DNA of 10,700 nucleotides from Pseudomonadota bacterium. Lineage in GTDB: Bacteria; Desulfobacterota; Desulfobulbia; Desulfobulbales; SURF-16. The stretch covers positions 1-10,700 of the forward strand of contig JAUVQZ010000088.1 in NCBI GenBank assembly GCA_030597865.1. Reading direction: 5' to 3'. The first letter of the stretch is position 1. Each line of letters opens with the position of its first letter. The notes below the pieces were generated by a model. That model worked only from the letters and a program-made list of their open reading frames with translations. It was not told where the DNA came from and did no database searches. Below, piece by piece: positions 1-7,139 of the stretch. A program made the position numbers and the translations under genes.

Positions 1-66
1 AGCTAGGCAGAGCTCCTCCCCCCTGTAAATTTATATTTTTTAAGTTTTCCCCTGGAATACCGATGG

Positions 67-105
67 GTTGTTGGTGCCTAAAATGGTTTGGCACCTGCGA
101 ACAAC
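67..105 (+). promoter_or_regulatory. Stem-loop in the 5' leader of the receiver gene
   Basis: GGTGCC at 73-78 pairs perfectly with GGCACC at 90-95. The stem continues outward with GTTGTT at 67-72 pairing AACAAC at 100-105 across a 4-base bulge (96-99). The structure ends about ten bases before the AAGGGGA ribosome binding site of the gene starting at 124, so it could affect translation or protect the mRNA end. No T-run follows, so it is not a typical terminator. The pairing is seen in the sequence; any regulatory role is inferred. Confidence 0.4.
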
Positions 106-123
106 TCTTCAGCAAGGGGAGCT

Positions 124-501
124 ATGAAAAATTCATATCTGCAAATACTGGTGGTGGACGATCAGTCAACCATCAGGACCATCTTAAAGGGCCAGCTTCG
201 TGGCATGGGCTTCACAAAGATTGCCGAGGCCTCTGATGGCGAAAGCGCCTTTGACATCCTCAAGACACAGGCCATTGATCTGGTTATTTCCGACTGGAAC
301 ATGCCCCTGATGACTGGCTATGAATTACTCCGGGCCGTTCGTACCGATGATTCCCTGGCAGACACGCCTTTTATTCTGACCTCCGGGGCGGCAAGCAATG
401 ACAATATCAAGATGGCCCTGCAGCTCAAGGTCAACCAGTTCATGCTCAAGCCCTTTTCCCTGGCAGTGCTTGAGGAAAAAATAAATCAGGTTATCCATTA
501 A
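124..501 (+). CDS. Single-domain CheY-like response regulator (receiver only)
   Basis: This is a 125-residue protein consisting of one receiver domain and no output domain. The ATG at 124 is chosen because AAGGGGA lies just upstream and because the protein then lines up with E. coli CheY residue for residue. The acidic pocket is D12 and D13, the phospho-acceptor is D57 in a DWNMP motif, Ser87 stands where CheY has Thr87, and K109 sits in LKPF. A TTG start at 88 would add 12 residues with no receiver character. As in the family, it should accept phosphate from a histidine kinase and signal by protein contact, either to the flagellar switch or in another relay. No che, fli or kinase gene lies nearby, so its partner is unknown. 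It converges on tilS. The receiver assignment is firm; a true chemotaxis role is an inference from the CheY-like D57 motif and length. Confidence 0.93.
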   Translation: MKNSYLQILVVDDQSTIRTILKGQLRGMGFTKIAEASDGESAFDILKTQAIDLVISDWNMPLMTGYELLRAVRTDDSLADTPFILTSGAASNDNIKMALQLKVNQFMLKPFSLAVLEEKINQVIH

Positions 502-565
502 GGCTCTGCCGGCCCAACACCACCATACAAACGAGCCATTGCCCTGGGAGCGTCATATACCATGG

Positions 566-1609
566 CTAAACCAGGTTGCCGCGCCCGGCCCCCAGCCCCT
601 GGGGATAGGAAGAGATAAGCACCCCCCTCTGCTTTACGATGCGCAACCCCTTGCCAAAATGAAGCTGGCCGCCACCCTGCCCCTCTCGTGCCAGCGTAAT
701 AAACTGTTCAATCTGACGGCTGTCAGGTCTGGCCCCCATGACAAGAAGCATGTTCTCCGCCACCCTTCTCTGCAGGGCCGGATGGAGGGCCAGAAGCTTG
801 GCCGTATCAAGGCTGACCATGGGCAGCCCGTCTTTGCCACCTTCCCCAACCACAGCCACCTCCTGCCAGCAACAAGCGGCCTCTTGGGCCAGCAGATCCT
901 CCTCGTCCTGGAGAATTGCAGCGCTGCGCCTCAGGGTTCCCCGGACAGCAGGATTGTACCTCTCCAGAAAGGGCAGAATCTCCAGGCGCACCTGGTTGCG
1001 CAGAAAACGCAAATCCTGGTTTGAGCTGTCTTCCAGAAAGGGGGCATTTCTGGCCTGGAGATAGGCAAGGATCTCTTCTTTTGGGGTGGAGAGCAGGGGG
1101 CGGACAATCCTACTGTCCCGCATAAGCTTCATGCCGGCAAGGCCACCACGTCCGGCACCACGCAGCAGACGGATAAGAATCTCCTCGGCCTGGTCATCCG
1201 CGGTATGGGCCACGGCAATCTTAACAGCACCAATCTTCTCTGCAACCTTATCAAAGGCCTGGTAACGCAGATCCCTGGCCATATGCTCCAGGGATTTTTT
1301 CTGGCGAGCTGCCTCTGCATGGACATCCACCCGAACAAGCTCAAAGCCTGTCCCAAGTCTGGCGGCCGTGTCCTTGACAAGCTCTGCCTCCGCCCCTGTT
1401 TCAGCAGGCCGCAGACCATGGTCGACATAGACGGCCGTAATGTTAAGGGGCAACCCGTCAGCAAAACCGGCCAGGAGATGGAGTAACGCCATGGAGTCCG
1501 GCCCGGCAGAGACCCCGACAAGCACCCCTTCATGGGCAATGAGCAATGCCTGATTTCCCAGGAGCTGAAATATCTTTTTTTCTAGAGGATGCATGGACGT
1601 CCAAGACAT
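566..1609 (-). CDS. tilS: tRNA(Ile)-lysidine synthase TilS
   Basis: TilS uses ATP and lysine to convert C34 of the CAU-anticodon tRNA-Ile to lysidine, so that it reads AUA and is charged with isoleucine. The 347-residue protein has the N-type ATP pyrophosphatase P-loop SAGPDS at 34-39, VDHGLR at 62-67, AHTADDQAEE at 134-143 and the glycine-rich GAGRGGLAGM at 151-160. A basic RNLRR-like stretch (RFLRNQVRLEILP) lies near 201-213. All of these are family hallmarks. It is shorter than the approximately 430 residues of E. coli TilS and seems to keep the catalytic and central domains while lacking most of the C-terminal tRNA-binding domain, as in shorter family members. The start is uncertain: ATG at 1609 or ATG at 1594 (MHPLEKK), neither with a strong ribosome binding site. 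It is divergent from galU and convergent with the receiver gene, so it is probably transcribed alone. Confidence 0.96.
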   Translation of the reverse strand: MSWTSMHPLEKKIFQLLGNQALLIAHEGVLVGVSAGPDSMALLHLLAGFADGLPLNITAVYVDHGLRPAETGAEAELVKDTAARLGTGFELVRVDVHAEAARQKKSLEHMARDLRYQAFDKVAEKIGAVKIAVAHTADDQAEEILIRLLRGAGRGGLAGMKLMRDSRIVRPLLSTPKEEILAYLQARNAPFLEDSSNQDLRFLRNQVRLEILPFLERYNPAVRGTLRRSAAILQDEEDLLAQEAACCWQEVAVVGEGGKDGLPMVSLDTAKLLALHPALQRRVAENMLLVMGARPDSRQIEQFITLAREGQGGGQLHFGKGLRIVKQRGVLISSYPQGLGAGRGNLV

Positions 1610-1918
1610 TTTTTATGAAAGGATAAAAGTTGAGCAGATAAAGGCGATAAAAAGATAGAGAAGTTTGAGAAATATTTCGGTGGCTTGGCGGGCTGCTGTA
1701 CCCCCTCTAACTTCGCTATGTCTTTACCTTCTCCCACCTTGGAGGTTTCCCCCATATCCTTTTTACCTTCAAGAATGACACGCAACGGCAAGACCAGGAC
1801 GACATAAATCAACCTTGCCATCCACAGGCCCTGATGATAGTCTATTGTATTGTTTTTCTTTCTTATTTCCTACTCATTTCCAGGCAGCAGCCAACAATCC
1901 TCCACCCCAAAACCGCCT
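1610..1918. other. Divergent intergenic region between tilS and galU
   Basis: About 310 bases between the two divergent starts must hold the promoters of both tilS and galU, but I cannot place convincing -35/-10 pairs. A 79-codon open frame on the minus strand (1821 down to 1582) runs through it and overlaps the start of tilS by 28 bases. Its product would have a hydrophobic N-terminus (about residues 4-17) followed by a charged stretch. It lacks a good ribosome binding site, its third codon positions are much less GC-biased than those of neighbouring genes, and I do not recognise it. I therefore leave it uncalled, with a small chance that it is a real membrane-anchored peptide. Confidence 0.4.
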
Positions 1919-2788
1919 ATGAAAGTTCGTAAAGCCGTCATACCTGTCGCCGGACTCGGCACCCGTTTTCTGCCTGCCAGCAAGGCCATCCCCAAGGAGA
2001 TGCTCACCATTGTTGACCGGCCCACCATCCAGTACATCGTTGAAGAGGTGGTGGCATCTGGCATTGAACAGCTTATCTTCATCACCAGTTCCGGAAAATC
2101 CGCCATTGAGAACCATTTTGACTATGACTTTGCCCTGGATCACGCCCTTACCGAAAAGGGAAAAACCCGGTTGGCCGAGGAGATGAACCATATCTCAAAC
2201 CTCATTGATGTGGTCTCGGTGCGCCAGAAAAAACCCATGGGCCTGGGCCACGCCATCTGGATGGCCCGTCATGTCGTGGGTAACGAGCCCTTTGCCGTTC
2301 TCCTTGGCGATGATCTGGTCTTAAGCGAACAACCCTGCCTCAAACAGATGACCTCCCTTTTCAATGAGGTGCAGGAATCAGTGATTGCCGTCCAGCGTGT
2401 TCCTGAAGAGGAGACCTATCAATACGGTATTGTCGAGGGCACCCCCACATCAAACAAGGTACATAAGATCGAGCGTATGGTGGAAAAACCAGCCCCGGGC
2501 ACCACCAAGTCGGACATGGCCATTATCGGCCGCTACATCCTGCAGCCGGAGATCTTTGACATCCTTGGCAGGACCACGCCGGGCCATGGCGGCGAAATAC
2601 AGCTCACCGATGCCCTGCTGGCCCTGGCAAATCAACGGGGCATGTACGCCTACGAGTTTGAGGGCACCCGTTTTGACGCCGGCGACAAGCTCGGCTACCT
2701 CAAGGCCATTCTCGCCTTTGCCCTGCGCCATCCCGATGTCTGTGAGAACTTCAGCGATCACATCAAAGAAGTGGCACAAACCCTTTAG
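1919..2788 (+). CDS. galU: UTP--glucose-1-phosphate uridylyltransferase GalU
   Basis: GalU makes UDP-glucose from UTP and glucose-1-phosphate in the cytoplasm, feeding lipopolysaccharide, exopolysaccharide and glycogen or trehalose routes. With the ATG at 1919 the product is 289 residues, the usual size. It begins MKVRKAVIPVAGLGTRFLP, the nucleotide-binding glycine-rich loop of the family, followed by K22/K26 in SKAIPKEML. Further hallmarks are PMGLGHA at 106-112, LGDDL at 129-133 (metal and sugar-nucleotide binding), VEKP at 188-191, GRYIL at 204-208, GEIQLTDAL at 225-233 and FDAGDKLGYL at 252-261. The frame is open upstream to a TTG at 1850, but those 23 residues match nothing in GalU. There is no clear ribosome binding site before the ATG. 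priA starts 12 bases after the stop, so the two are probably one transcript. Confusion with the related RfbA/RmlA family is unlikely given the PMGLGHA and FDAGDKLGYL motifs. Confidence 0.96.
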   Translation: MKVRKAVIPVAGLGTRFLPASKAIPKEMLTIVDRPTIQYIVEEVVASGIEQLIFITSSGKSAIENHFDYDFALDHALTEKGKTRLAEEMNHISNLIDVVSVRQKKPMGLGHAIWMARHVVGNEPFAVLLGDDLVLSEQPCLKQMTSLFNEVQESVIAVQRVPEEETYQYGIVEGTPTSNKVHKIERMVEKPAPGTTKSDMAIIGRYILQPEIFDILGRTTPGHGGEIQLTDALLALANQRGMYAYEFEGTRFDAGDKLGYLKAILAFALRHPDVCENFSDHIKEVAQTL

Positions 2789-2800
2789 AGCATTGCTGCC

Positions 2801-5239
2801 GTGGATTATCTCGTCGTAGCGGTCGCCGCTCCCATCTTTGACACCCTCACCTCTGCCGCCAAGGGCCCGGATATCCCGGCCGTTGGCGTCCGTGTCCTTG
2901 TCCCCCTGGGCCGGCGCCGGATCACCGGCTATGTGCTGGGCACGACCCCGGAGCTGAAAACCGAGTACACCATCCGGCCCATCCTCGACGTCCTGGACAG
3001 AGAACCCCTTTTTGGCGCTGACCTGGTGCCCTTCTTTAGGTGGATTGCCGACTATTACCAGTACCCCATCGGCGAGGTGATTAAATGCGCCCTGCCCGGC
3101 GGCCTTACCAGCCAGTCCGGTCGCCAGGCAACCTTGACCCAAAAGGGGCGGGAGGAACTTTCAGCCCTTCTGCCCTCGCCGCCGCCAGGGGCAGGACCAT
3201 GGTTTACGGACCTGATCGCCACCGGCAGCCTTTCCAGGGCGGCCTGCGCGGCCATCTGGCGCGGCAAGGGCAAGAAACTGCTCCTTGCCTGGCAGGCCAA
3301 GAATCTTGTCACCATTGACGAAGTGCTGCAGGCCGCCACCACCAAGGCCAAGACCGAAGTCTGCCTGACCCTGACTGAACCGCTGCCGGATATCACCCTC
3401 AAAAAATCGGGAGAAAAGACCCTTAACCTCATCAGAGAGCAGCAAAGCAGCCATAAGGCCGTGGTGAGCAGAAGGGATATCAGCAAGCTCTACTCCGGGG
3501 CAGGCAAGGCCATTCGGTCCCTGGTTGAGCTGGGTGTTGTCTCCCTGATCGACAGGCAGGTCTACCGCGACCCCTTTGGTGAACAGCCCCCCTTCTACCC
3601 GCGCCCGGAAGTCCTCACCCCGGAGCAGGGGGCTGTCCTGGAACAGATTCTTCCGAAAATTGAGAGCCAAACCTTCACACCCTTTCTCATTCACGGCGTT
3701 ACCGGTTGCGGCAAGACCGAGGTCTATCTCCGGGCTGCCGAGACCACCCTGGCCCAGGGGCGTACGGTGCTGGTCCTGGTGCCGGAGATCGCCCTGGCCA
3801 CCCAGATCGAAGGTCATTTTTTCTCACGATTCGGCGACAAGATCGCCCTGCTCCATAGCGGCCTCACCTCGGGGGAACGTTTCGATGAGTGGCAAAGAAT
3901 TGCCAGGGGCCAGGCCTTGATCGTGGTGGGGGCCCGCTCCGCCATCTTCGCCCCCCTTGCTAATCTGGGGCTGATCATTGTTGATGAGGAGCATGATCCA
4001 GCCTATAAGCAGGATGACAATCTGCGTTACAATGCCAGGGACCTGGCGGTTCTCAGGGGCAGGGAGAACAGGGCCGTGGTGCTGCTGGGCTCGGCCACAC
4101 CGGCGGTGACCAGCTATTATAATGGCCTGCATGGCAAATTCACCACCCTTACCTTGGCTAAAAGAATTTTTGACCGGCCCCTGCCCGAGGTGGAAATCGT
4201 TGACCTCAAAAAGGTGCCCACGGTCAGCGAGCAGTCCCCCCTTTTTTCCCCAAATCTGCGCCGGGCCTTACAGGATAATTATGCCAAGGGAGATCAGTCC
4301 CTTATTTTCTTAAACCGGCGCGGCTTTGCCAACCTTCTTCTCTGCCAGGACTGCGGCCATTCCATCTCCTGCCCCCATTGCGAGGTGACCCTCACCCTCC
4401 ATAAACAGAAGCAGCGCCTGATCTGTCATTATTGCGGCCACCAATCAGCCAGCGCCGCCCTCTGCCCCCATTGCCGGTCAGCCAATGTCCGGCAATGCGG
4501 CTTTGGCACCGAACGGATCGAGGAGGAGCTGCGTTTGATCGTGCCCAAGGCCACCATTGCCCGCCTTGACCGCGACACCACCAGCTCAAACCGCAAGGAT
4601 TTCATCAAGATCCTCCAGGCCGTGCGCACCAGGGAAACCGACATCCTGGTGGGCACCCAGATGATAACCAAGGGCCACCATTTCCCCCATGTCACCCTGG
4701 TGGGCATTATCTGGGCCGATACCGGTCTCACCCTGCCCGACTACAAGGCGGCCGAACGCACCTTCCAGCTCCTCTCCCAGGTAACGGGCCGGGCCGGTCG
4801 TGGTGAGAAGCCGGGCAGGGTCATCATCCAGACCTTTCAGCCCGACCATTATGCGGTGGTGGCTGCCAAGGAGCATGACTACCAGAGTTTTTACGACCGG
4901 GACGTTTCCCTGCGCCACGCCTTGAACTATCCCCCCTACAGCCGCCTGGTCAATGTCAAATTTTCTGGCGACCGGGAAGAGCTGGTGAGTCAGGCCGCCC
5001 TTGAATGTGCCGCCCTGGCCAGGAAGAGCAAAAACGCTGCCAGCGTTGAAATCCTCGGCCCAGCCCCAGCCCCGCTGTCCAAGCTGCGTAACCGCTACCG
5101 CTGGCAGCTTCTCTTAAAGGGCCAGGACCTGCCCAGCCTCACAGGCCTCGGCCATCTTTTAAGAACCAGCCCCCCTGCCCAGGTCCGCAACAACAAGGTC
5201 CGCATGACTCTGGACATTGATCCGGACAGTATGCTGTAA
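2801..5239 (+). CDS. priA: Primosomal protein N' (replication restart helicase PriA)
   Basis: PriA recognises abandoned replication forks, unwinds DNA 3' to 5' and reloads the replicative helicase. The 812-residue protein opens with the 3'-DNA-binding domain typical of PriA (roughly 1-105, including PLGRRRITGYVLG at 35-47). It continues with a winged-helix linker and a superfamily 2 helicase core: Walker A at 299-306 with K305 and T306, DEEH at 395-398, LLGSATP near 428-434 and the VTGRAGRG motif VI at 661-668. The zinc-binding insert has eight cysteines in four CxxC pairs (515/518, 524/527, 542/545, 555/558), as needed for two zinc ions. It is somewhat longer than E. coli PriA (732), mostly in the linker before the helicase core. 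The start is a GTG with only AGAG as a weak ribosome binding site; it matches where family members begin. The Walker A reads GVTGCGKT, where the usual PriA sequence has Ser in place of Cys303. Confidence 0.97.
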   Translation: MDYLVVAVAAPIFDTLTSAAKGPDIPAVGVRVLVPLGRRRITGYVLGTTPELKTEYTIRPILDVLDREPLFGADLVPFFRWIADYYQYPIGEVIKCALPGGLTSQSGRQATLTQKGREELSALLPSPPPGAGPWFTDLIATGSLSRAACAAIWRGKGKKLLLAWQAKNLVTIDEVLQAATTKAKTEVCLTLTEPLPDITLKKSGEKTLNLIREQQSSHKAVVSRRDISKLYSGAGKAIRSLVELGVVSLIDRQVYRDPFGEQPPFYPRPEVLTPEQGAVLEQILPKIESQTFTPFLIHGVTGCGKTEVYLRAAETTLAQGRTVLVLVPEIALATQIEGHFFSRFGDKIALLHSGLTSGERFDEWQRIARGQALIVVGARSAIFAPLANLGLIIVDEEHDPAYKQDDNLRYNARDLAVLRGRENRAVVLLGSATPAVTSYYNGLHGKFTTLTLAKRIFDRPLPEVEIVDLKKVPTVSEQSPLFSPNLRRALQDNYAKGDQSLIFLNRRGFANLLLCQDCGHSISCPHCEVTLTLHKQKQRLICHYCGHQSASAALCPHCRSANVRQCGFGTERIEEELRLIVPKATIARLDRDTTSSNRKDFIKILQAVRTRETDILVGTQMITKGHHFPHVTLVGIIWADTGLTLPDYKAAERTFQLLSQVTGRAGRGEKPGRVIIQTFQPDHYAVVAAKEHDYQSFYDRDVSLRHALNYPPYSRLVNVKFSGDREELVSQAALECAALARKSKNAASVEILGPAPAPLSKLRNRYRWQLLLKGQDLPSLTGLGHLLRTSPPAQVRNNKVRMTLDIDPDSML

Positions 5240-5389
5240 ATCAAGGTGCTTCCTGCCAGGAGAGATGCAGGGAATACTTCGCCTTTAGCAGGGCTCTAAG
5301 CAATATGGCACTGGAAAAAATCCCGTGTCTCTGCTACATAGGGAGCAGGCAAAAATCGCTTTTATTTTTTTCATCCCTCGATACTTATT

Positions 5390-5905
5390 ATGGCCATACG
5401 AGAAATTTTAAAATACCCCAACCCGACCCTCCGCAAAAAGGCGACACAGGTCACCGACTTTGGCGACACCTTGCAGGAGCTGGTGGCGGACATGGCAGAG
5501 ACCATGTACGATGCCCCTGGCGTGGGGCTGGCAGCGCCCCAGATTGGTGTCTCCCTACAGCTTCTCATTATGGACGTCACGGACAAGGAAGAAGAGCCCG
5601 AGCTCATTATCCTTGCCAACCCTGAGATCTCCGAAGGGGAAGGTTCCGACATTGATGAAGAGGGCTGTTTGAGCGTGGTGGAACTCACGGCCAAGGTCAA
5701 ACGCTTTGCAAAAATAAGGGTAAAGGCCCAGGATGGCGAAGGAACCCCCCTGGATTTCATTGCCGAAGACTGGTTTGCCCGGGTTATCCAGCACGAGGTG
5801 GACCATTTAAACGGCACCCTGTTCATTGACCACCTAAGCAGCCTGAAACGCGCCATGTACAAGAAGAAACGAAAAAAACAACTGGCCCAGGAACAGGCGT
5901 CATAG
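5390..5905 (+). CDS. def: Peptide deformylase Def
   Basis: Def removes the formyl group from the N-terminal formyl-methionine of new proteins at the ribosome exit. The 171-residue protein has all three motifs of the metalloenzyme: GVGLAAPQ at 44-51, EGCLS at 91-95 with metal ligand C93, and QHEVDHLNG at 134-142 with ligands H135 and H139 and catalytic E136. The N-terminus MAIREILKYPNPTLR is typical of the family, supporting the ATG at 5390 even though no ribosome binding site is visible before it. The C-terminal tail is strongly basic (KKKRKK near 158-163), as often seen in bacterial deformylases that contact the ribosome. It lies 150 bases after priA and 52 bases before fmt, the enzyme that adds the formyl group it removes. 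Confidence 0.97.
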   Translation: MAIREILKYPNPTLRKKATQVTDFGDTLQELVADMAETMYDAPGVGLAAPQIGVSLQLLIMDVTDKEEEPELIILANPEISEGEGSDIDEEGCLSVVELTAKVKRFAKIRVKAQDGEGTPLDFIAEDWFARVIQHEVDHLNGTLFIDHLSSLKRAMYKKKRKKQLAQEQAS

Positions 5906-5957
5906 CTGTATAAAGAATGGCCGCCCGTCCTTTACACGTTCACCAACCGGGGGAAAA

Positions 5958-6899
5958 ATGGCTGAAATCAATCGCATAATCTTCATGGGTACCCCTGAAT
6001 TTGCCGTACCCACCCTGCAGGCCATGCTTGATCATGGCGAGAATATTGTGGCTGTTGTCTGTCAGCCCGACCGCCCCAAGGGCAGGGGCCGCAAGGTCCA
6101 GCCGCCGCCGGTGAAGATTCTGGCTGAAGACAGAGGCATCCCGGTTCTCCAGCCCACCAAGATCCGCACCCAGGAGTATCTTGACGAGCTTGCCGGGTTC
6201 AAGGCAGATCTCTTTGTGGTCACCGCCTACGGCCGTATTCTGCCCGGCAGCCTCCTCAACCTTCCCCCCTTGGGCACCATCAATGTCCACGGCTCCCTGC
6301 TTCCCAAATACCGGGGGGCTGCCCCAGTCCAGCGCGCCATCCTTGAGGGAGAGACCGTCACCGGCATCACCATCATGCAGATGGACGAAGGCATGGATAC
6401 CGGCGACATCCTCCTGCCCGGCAGCCTGGAGATAGATCCTGACGACACCTCCAGCTCCCTGGCCGTCAAGATGGCAGCCCTGGGCGGCGAACTGCTGGTC
6501 AAGGCCCTGGATCTGCTGCGCCAGGACAAATTGCCCCCTCAAAAACAGGATGACGCCCTGGCAACCGACGCCCCCATGCTGACGAAGGATGAGGCTGCCA
6601 TTGACTGGCATCAGTCCGCACACCAGATCAGTTGCCAGATCCGCGGCCTGACCCCCTGGCCCAAAGCCCATACGAACCTGGATGGCAAATGGCTGCGTCC
6701 CTTTCGGCCCGTGGTGCTGCAAGGGGAGGTTACAGAAGAACCAGGAACCCTGGCCCGCATTGACCGGGATGGCCTGGTCATTGCCACCGGCCAGGGCTAT
6801 CTTTTGATTCAGGACATCCAGCTGGAGGGCAAGAAAAGCATGCCGGTGGATGCCTTTTTGCGCGGCCACGCCCTGGAGACCGGCGTTGTTTTTTCTTGA
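5958..6899 (+). CDS. fmt: Methionyl-tRNA formyltransferase Fmt
   Basis: Fmt transfers a formyl group from 10-formyltetrahydrofolate to methionyl initiator tRNA. The 313-residue protein has the expected size and both domains. The N-terminal Rossmann-type formyltransferase domain begins IIFMGTPEFAVPTL and contains N109 and H111 in INVHGSLLPKYRGAAP and D147 in DEGMDTGD, corresponding to the catalytic Asn, His and Asp of the family. The C-terminal beta-barrel domain (about 205-313) includes the ITPWP-like GLTPWPKAH at 232-240 region and ends with a GH-like stretch. A strong purine-rich ribosome binding site (GGGGGA) stands directly before the ATG at 5958. The preceding gene is def, so the two presumably share a transcript and regulation. 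Confidence 0.97.
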   Translation: MAEINRIIFMGTPEFAVPTLQAMLDHGENIVAVVCQPDRPKGRGRKVQPPPVKILAEDRGIPVLQPTKIRTQEYLDELAGFKADLFVVTAYGRILPGSLLNLPPLGTINVHGSLLPKYRGAAPVQRAILEGETVTGITIMQMDEGMDTGDILLPGSLEIDPDDTSSSLAVKMAALGGELLVKALDLLRQDKLPPQKQDDALATDAPMLTKDEAAIDWHQSAHQISCQIRGLTPWPKAHTNLDGKWLRPFRPVVLQGEVTEEPGTLARIDRDGLVIATGQGYLLIQDIQLEGKKSMPVDAFLRGHALETGVVFS

Positions 6900-6904
6900 T
6901 CACG

Positions 6905-6921
6905 GTGCAGGAGTTCTGCAC
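6905..6921 (+). other. Small perfect stem-loop just after fmt
   Basis: GTGCAG (6905-6910) and CTGCAC (6916-6921) form a 6-base stem with a 5-base loop, six bases after the fmt stop codon. The following ATTTAAGGTCTT is too poor in T for a convincing rho-independent terminator. It may stabilise the 3' end of the fmt message or be a weak terminator. Confidence 0.35.
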
Positions 6922-6933
6922 ATTTAAGGTCTT

Positions 6934-7040
6934 ACATCGAACGCCCAGGCAAGCGAAGACTCCGACATCGAATGGTGAATATGCTACTTTACATTTACAT
7001 AGATGAGCGAGGCGGCTTCCGCAATTCGATGTTCAATGTC
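6934..7040. repeat. Cluster of repeated ACATCGAA words in direct and inverted orientation
   Basis: ACATCGAA occurs at 6934-6941 and again at 6965-6972. The longer ACATCGAAT (6965-6973) has a perfect inverted partner ATTCGATGT at 7024-7032, followed by the related TTCAATGTCC. This lies in the 236-base non-coding gap between fmt and larC. The words are short, but three related copies within about 100 bases suggest a decayed dispersed repeat or a folded leader. No open frame of note covers it on either strand beyond shadows of larC. Confidence 0.35.
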
Positions 7041-7115
7041 CGAATAAAAACAGCAACAACGCCACGACCTCTGACAAAATGCCATTCGCCTAAAGGTGAA
7101 GGTTTCAACATTCTT

Positions 7116-7139
7116 ATGGAAACAATAAAAAAACCATGA
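7116..7139 (+). promoter_or_regulatory. Possible 7-codon leader ORF overlapping the larC start
   Basis: An ATG at 7116 opens a seven-codon frame (METIKKP) whose TGA stop overlaps the larC ATG as ATGA (7136-7139). Such an overlap is a typical arrangement for translational coupling. larC itself has no ribosome binding site directly before its ATG, whereas AAGGTGAAGG lies upstream of the mini-frame at 7093-7102, though rather far (about 14 bases). It could be chance, since short frames are common in A-rich leaders. Confidence 0.22.

Noticed and set aside
502..537. GGCTC/GAGCC pairing between the convergent receiver gene and tilS as a shared terminator
   Set aside because: Only five pairs with a 26-base loop and no T-run on either strand.
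539..1024. A 161-codon plus-strand frame opposite tilS
   Set aside because: Shadow of tilS; no family resemblance and no start signal.
1582..1821. A 79-codon minus-strand frame before tilS with a hydrophobic N-terminus
   Set aside because: It overlaps the tilS start, has no good ribosome binding site and lacks the codon bias of its neighbours. It is mentioned in the intergenic entry but not called.
2450..3142. A 230-codon minus-strand frame across the galU/priA junction
   Set aside because: It is antisense to two well-supported genes, with low-complexity Gly/Ala/Asp composition and no recognisable motif.
5250..5274. Possible hairpin after priA (TTCCTGC / GCAGGGAA) as a terminator
   Set aside because: The stem needs a bulge and is not followed by T residues; the case is too weak to call.
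5940..6869. A 309-codon open frame on the minus strand opposite fmt
   Set aside because: It lies almost wholly antisense to the firmly identified fmt, shows no domain, and is the kind of long shadow expected from GC-biased third codon positions.
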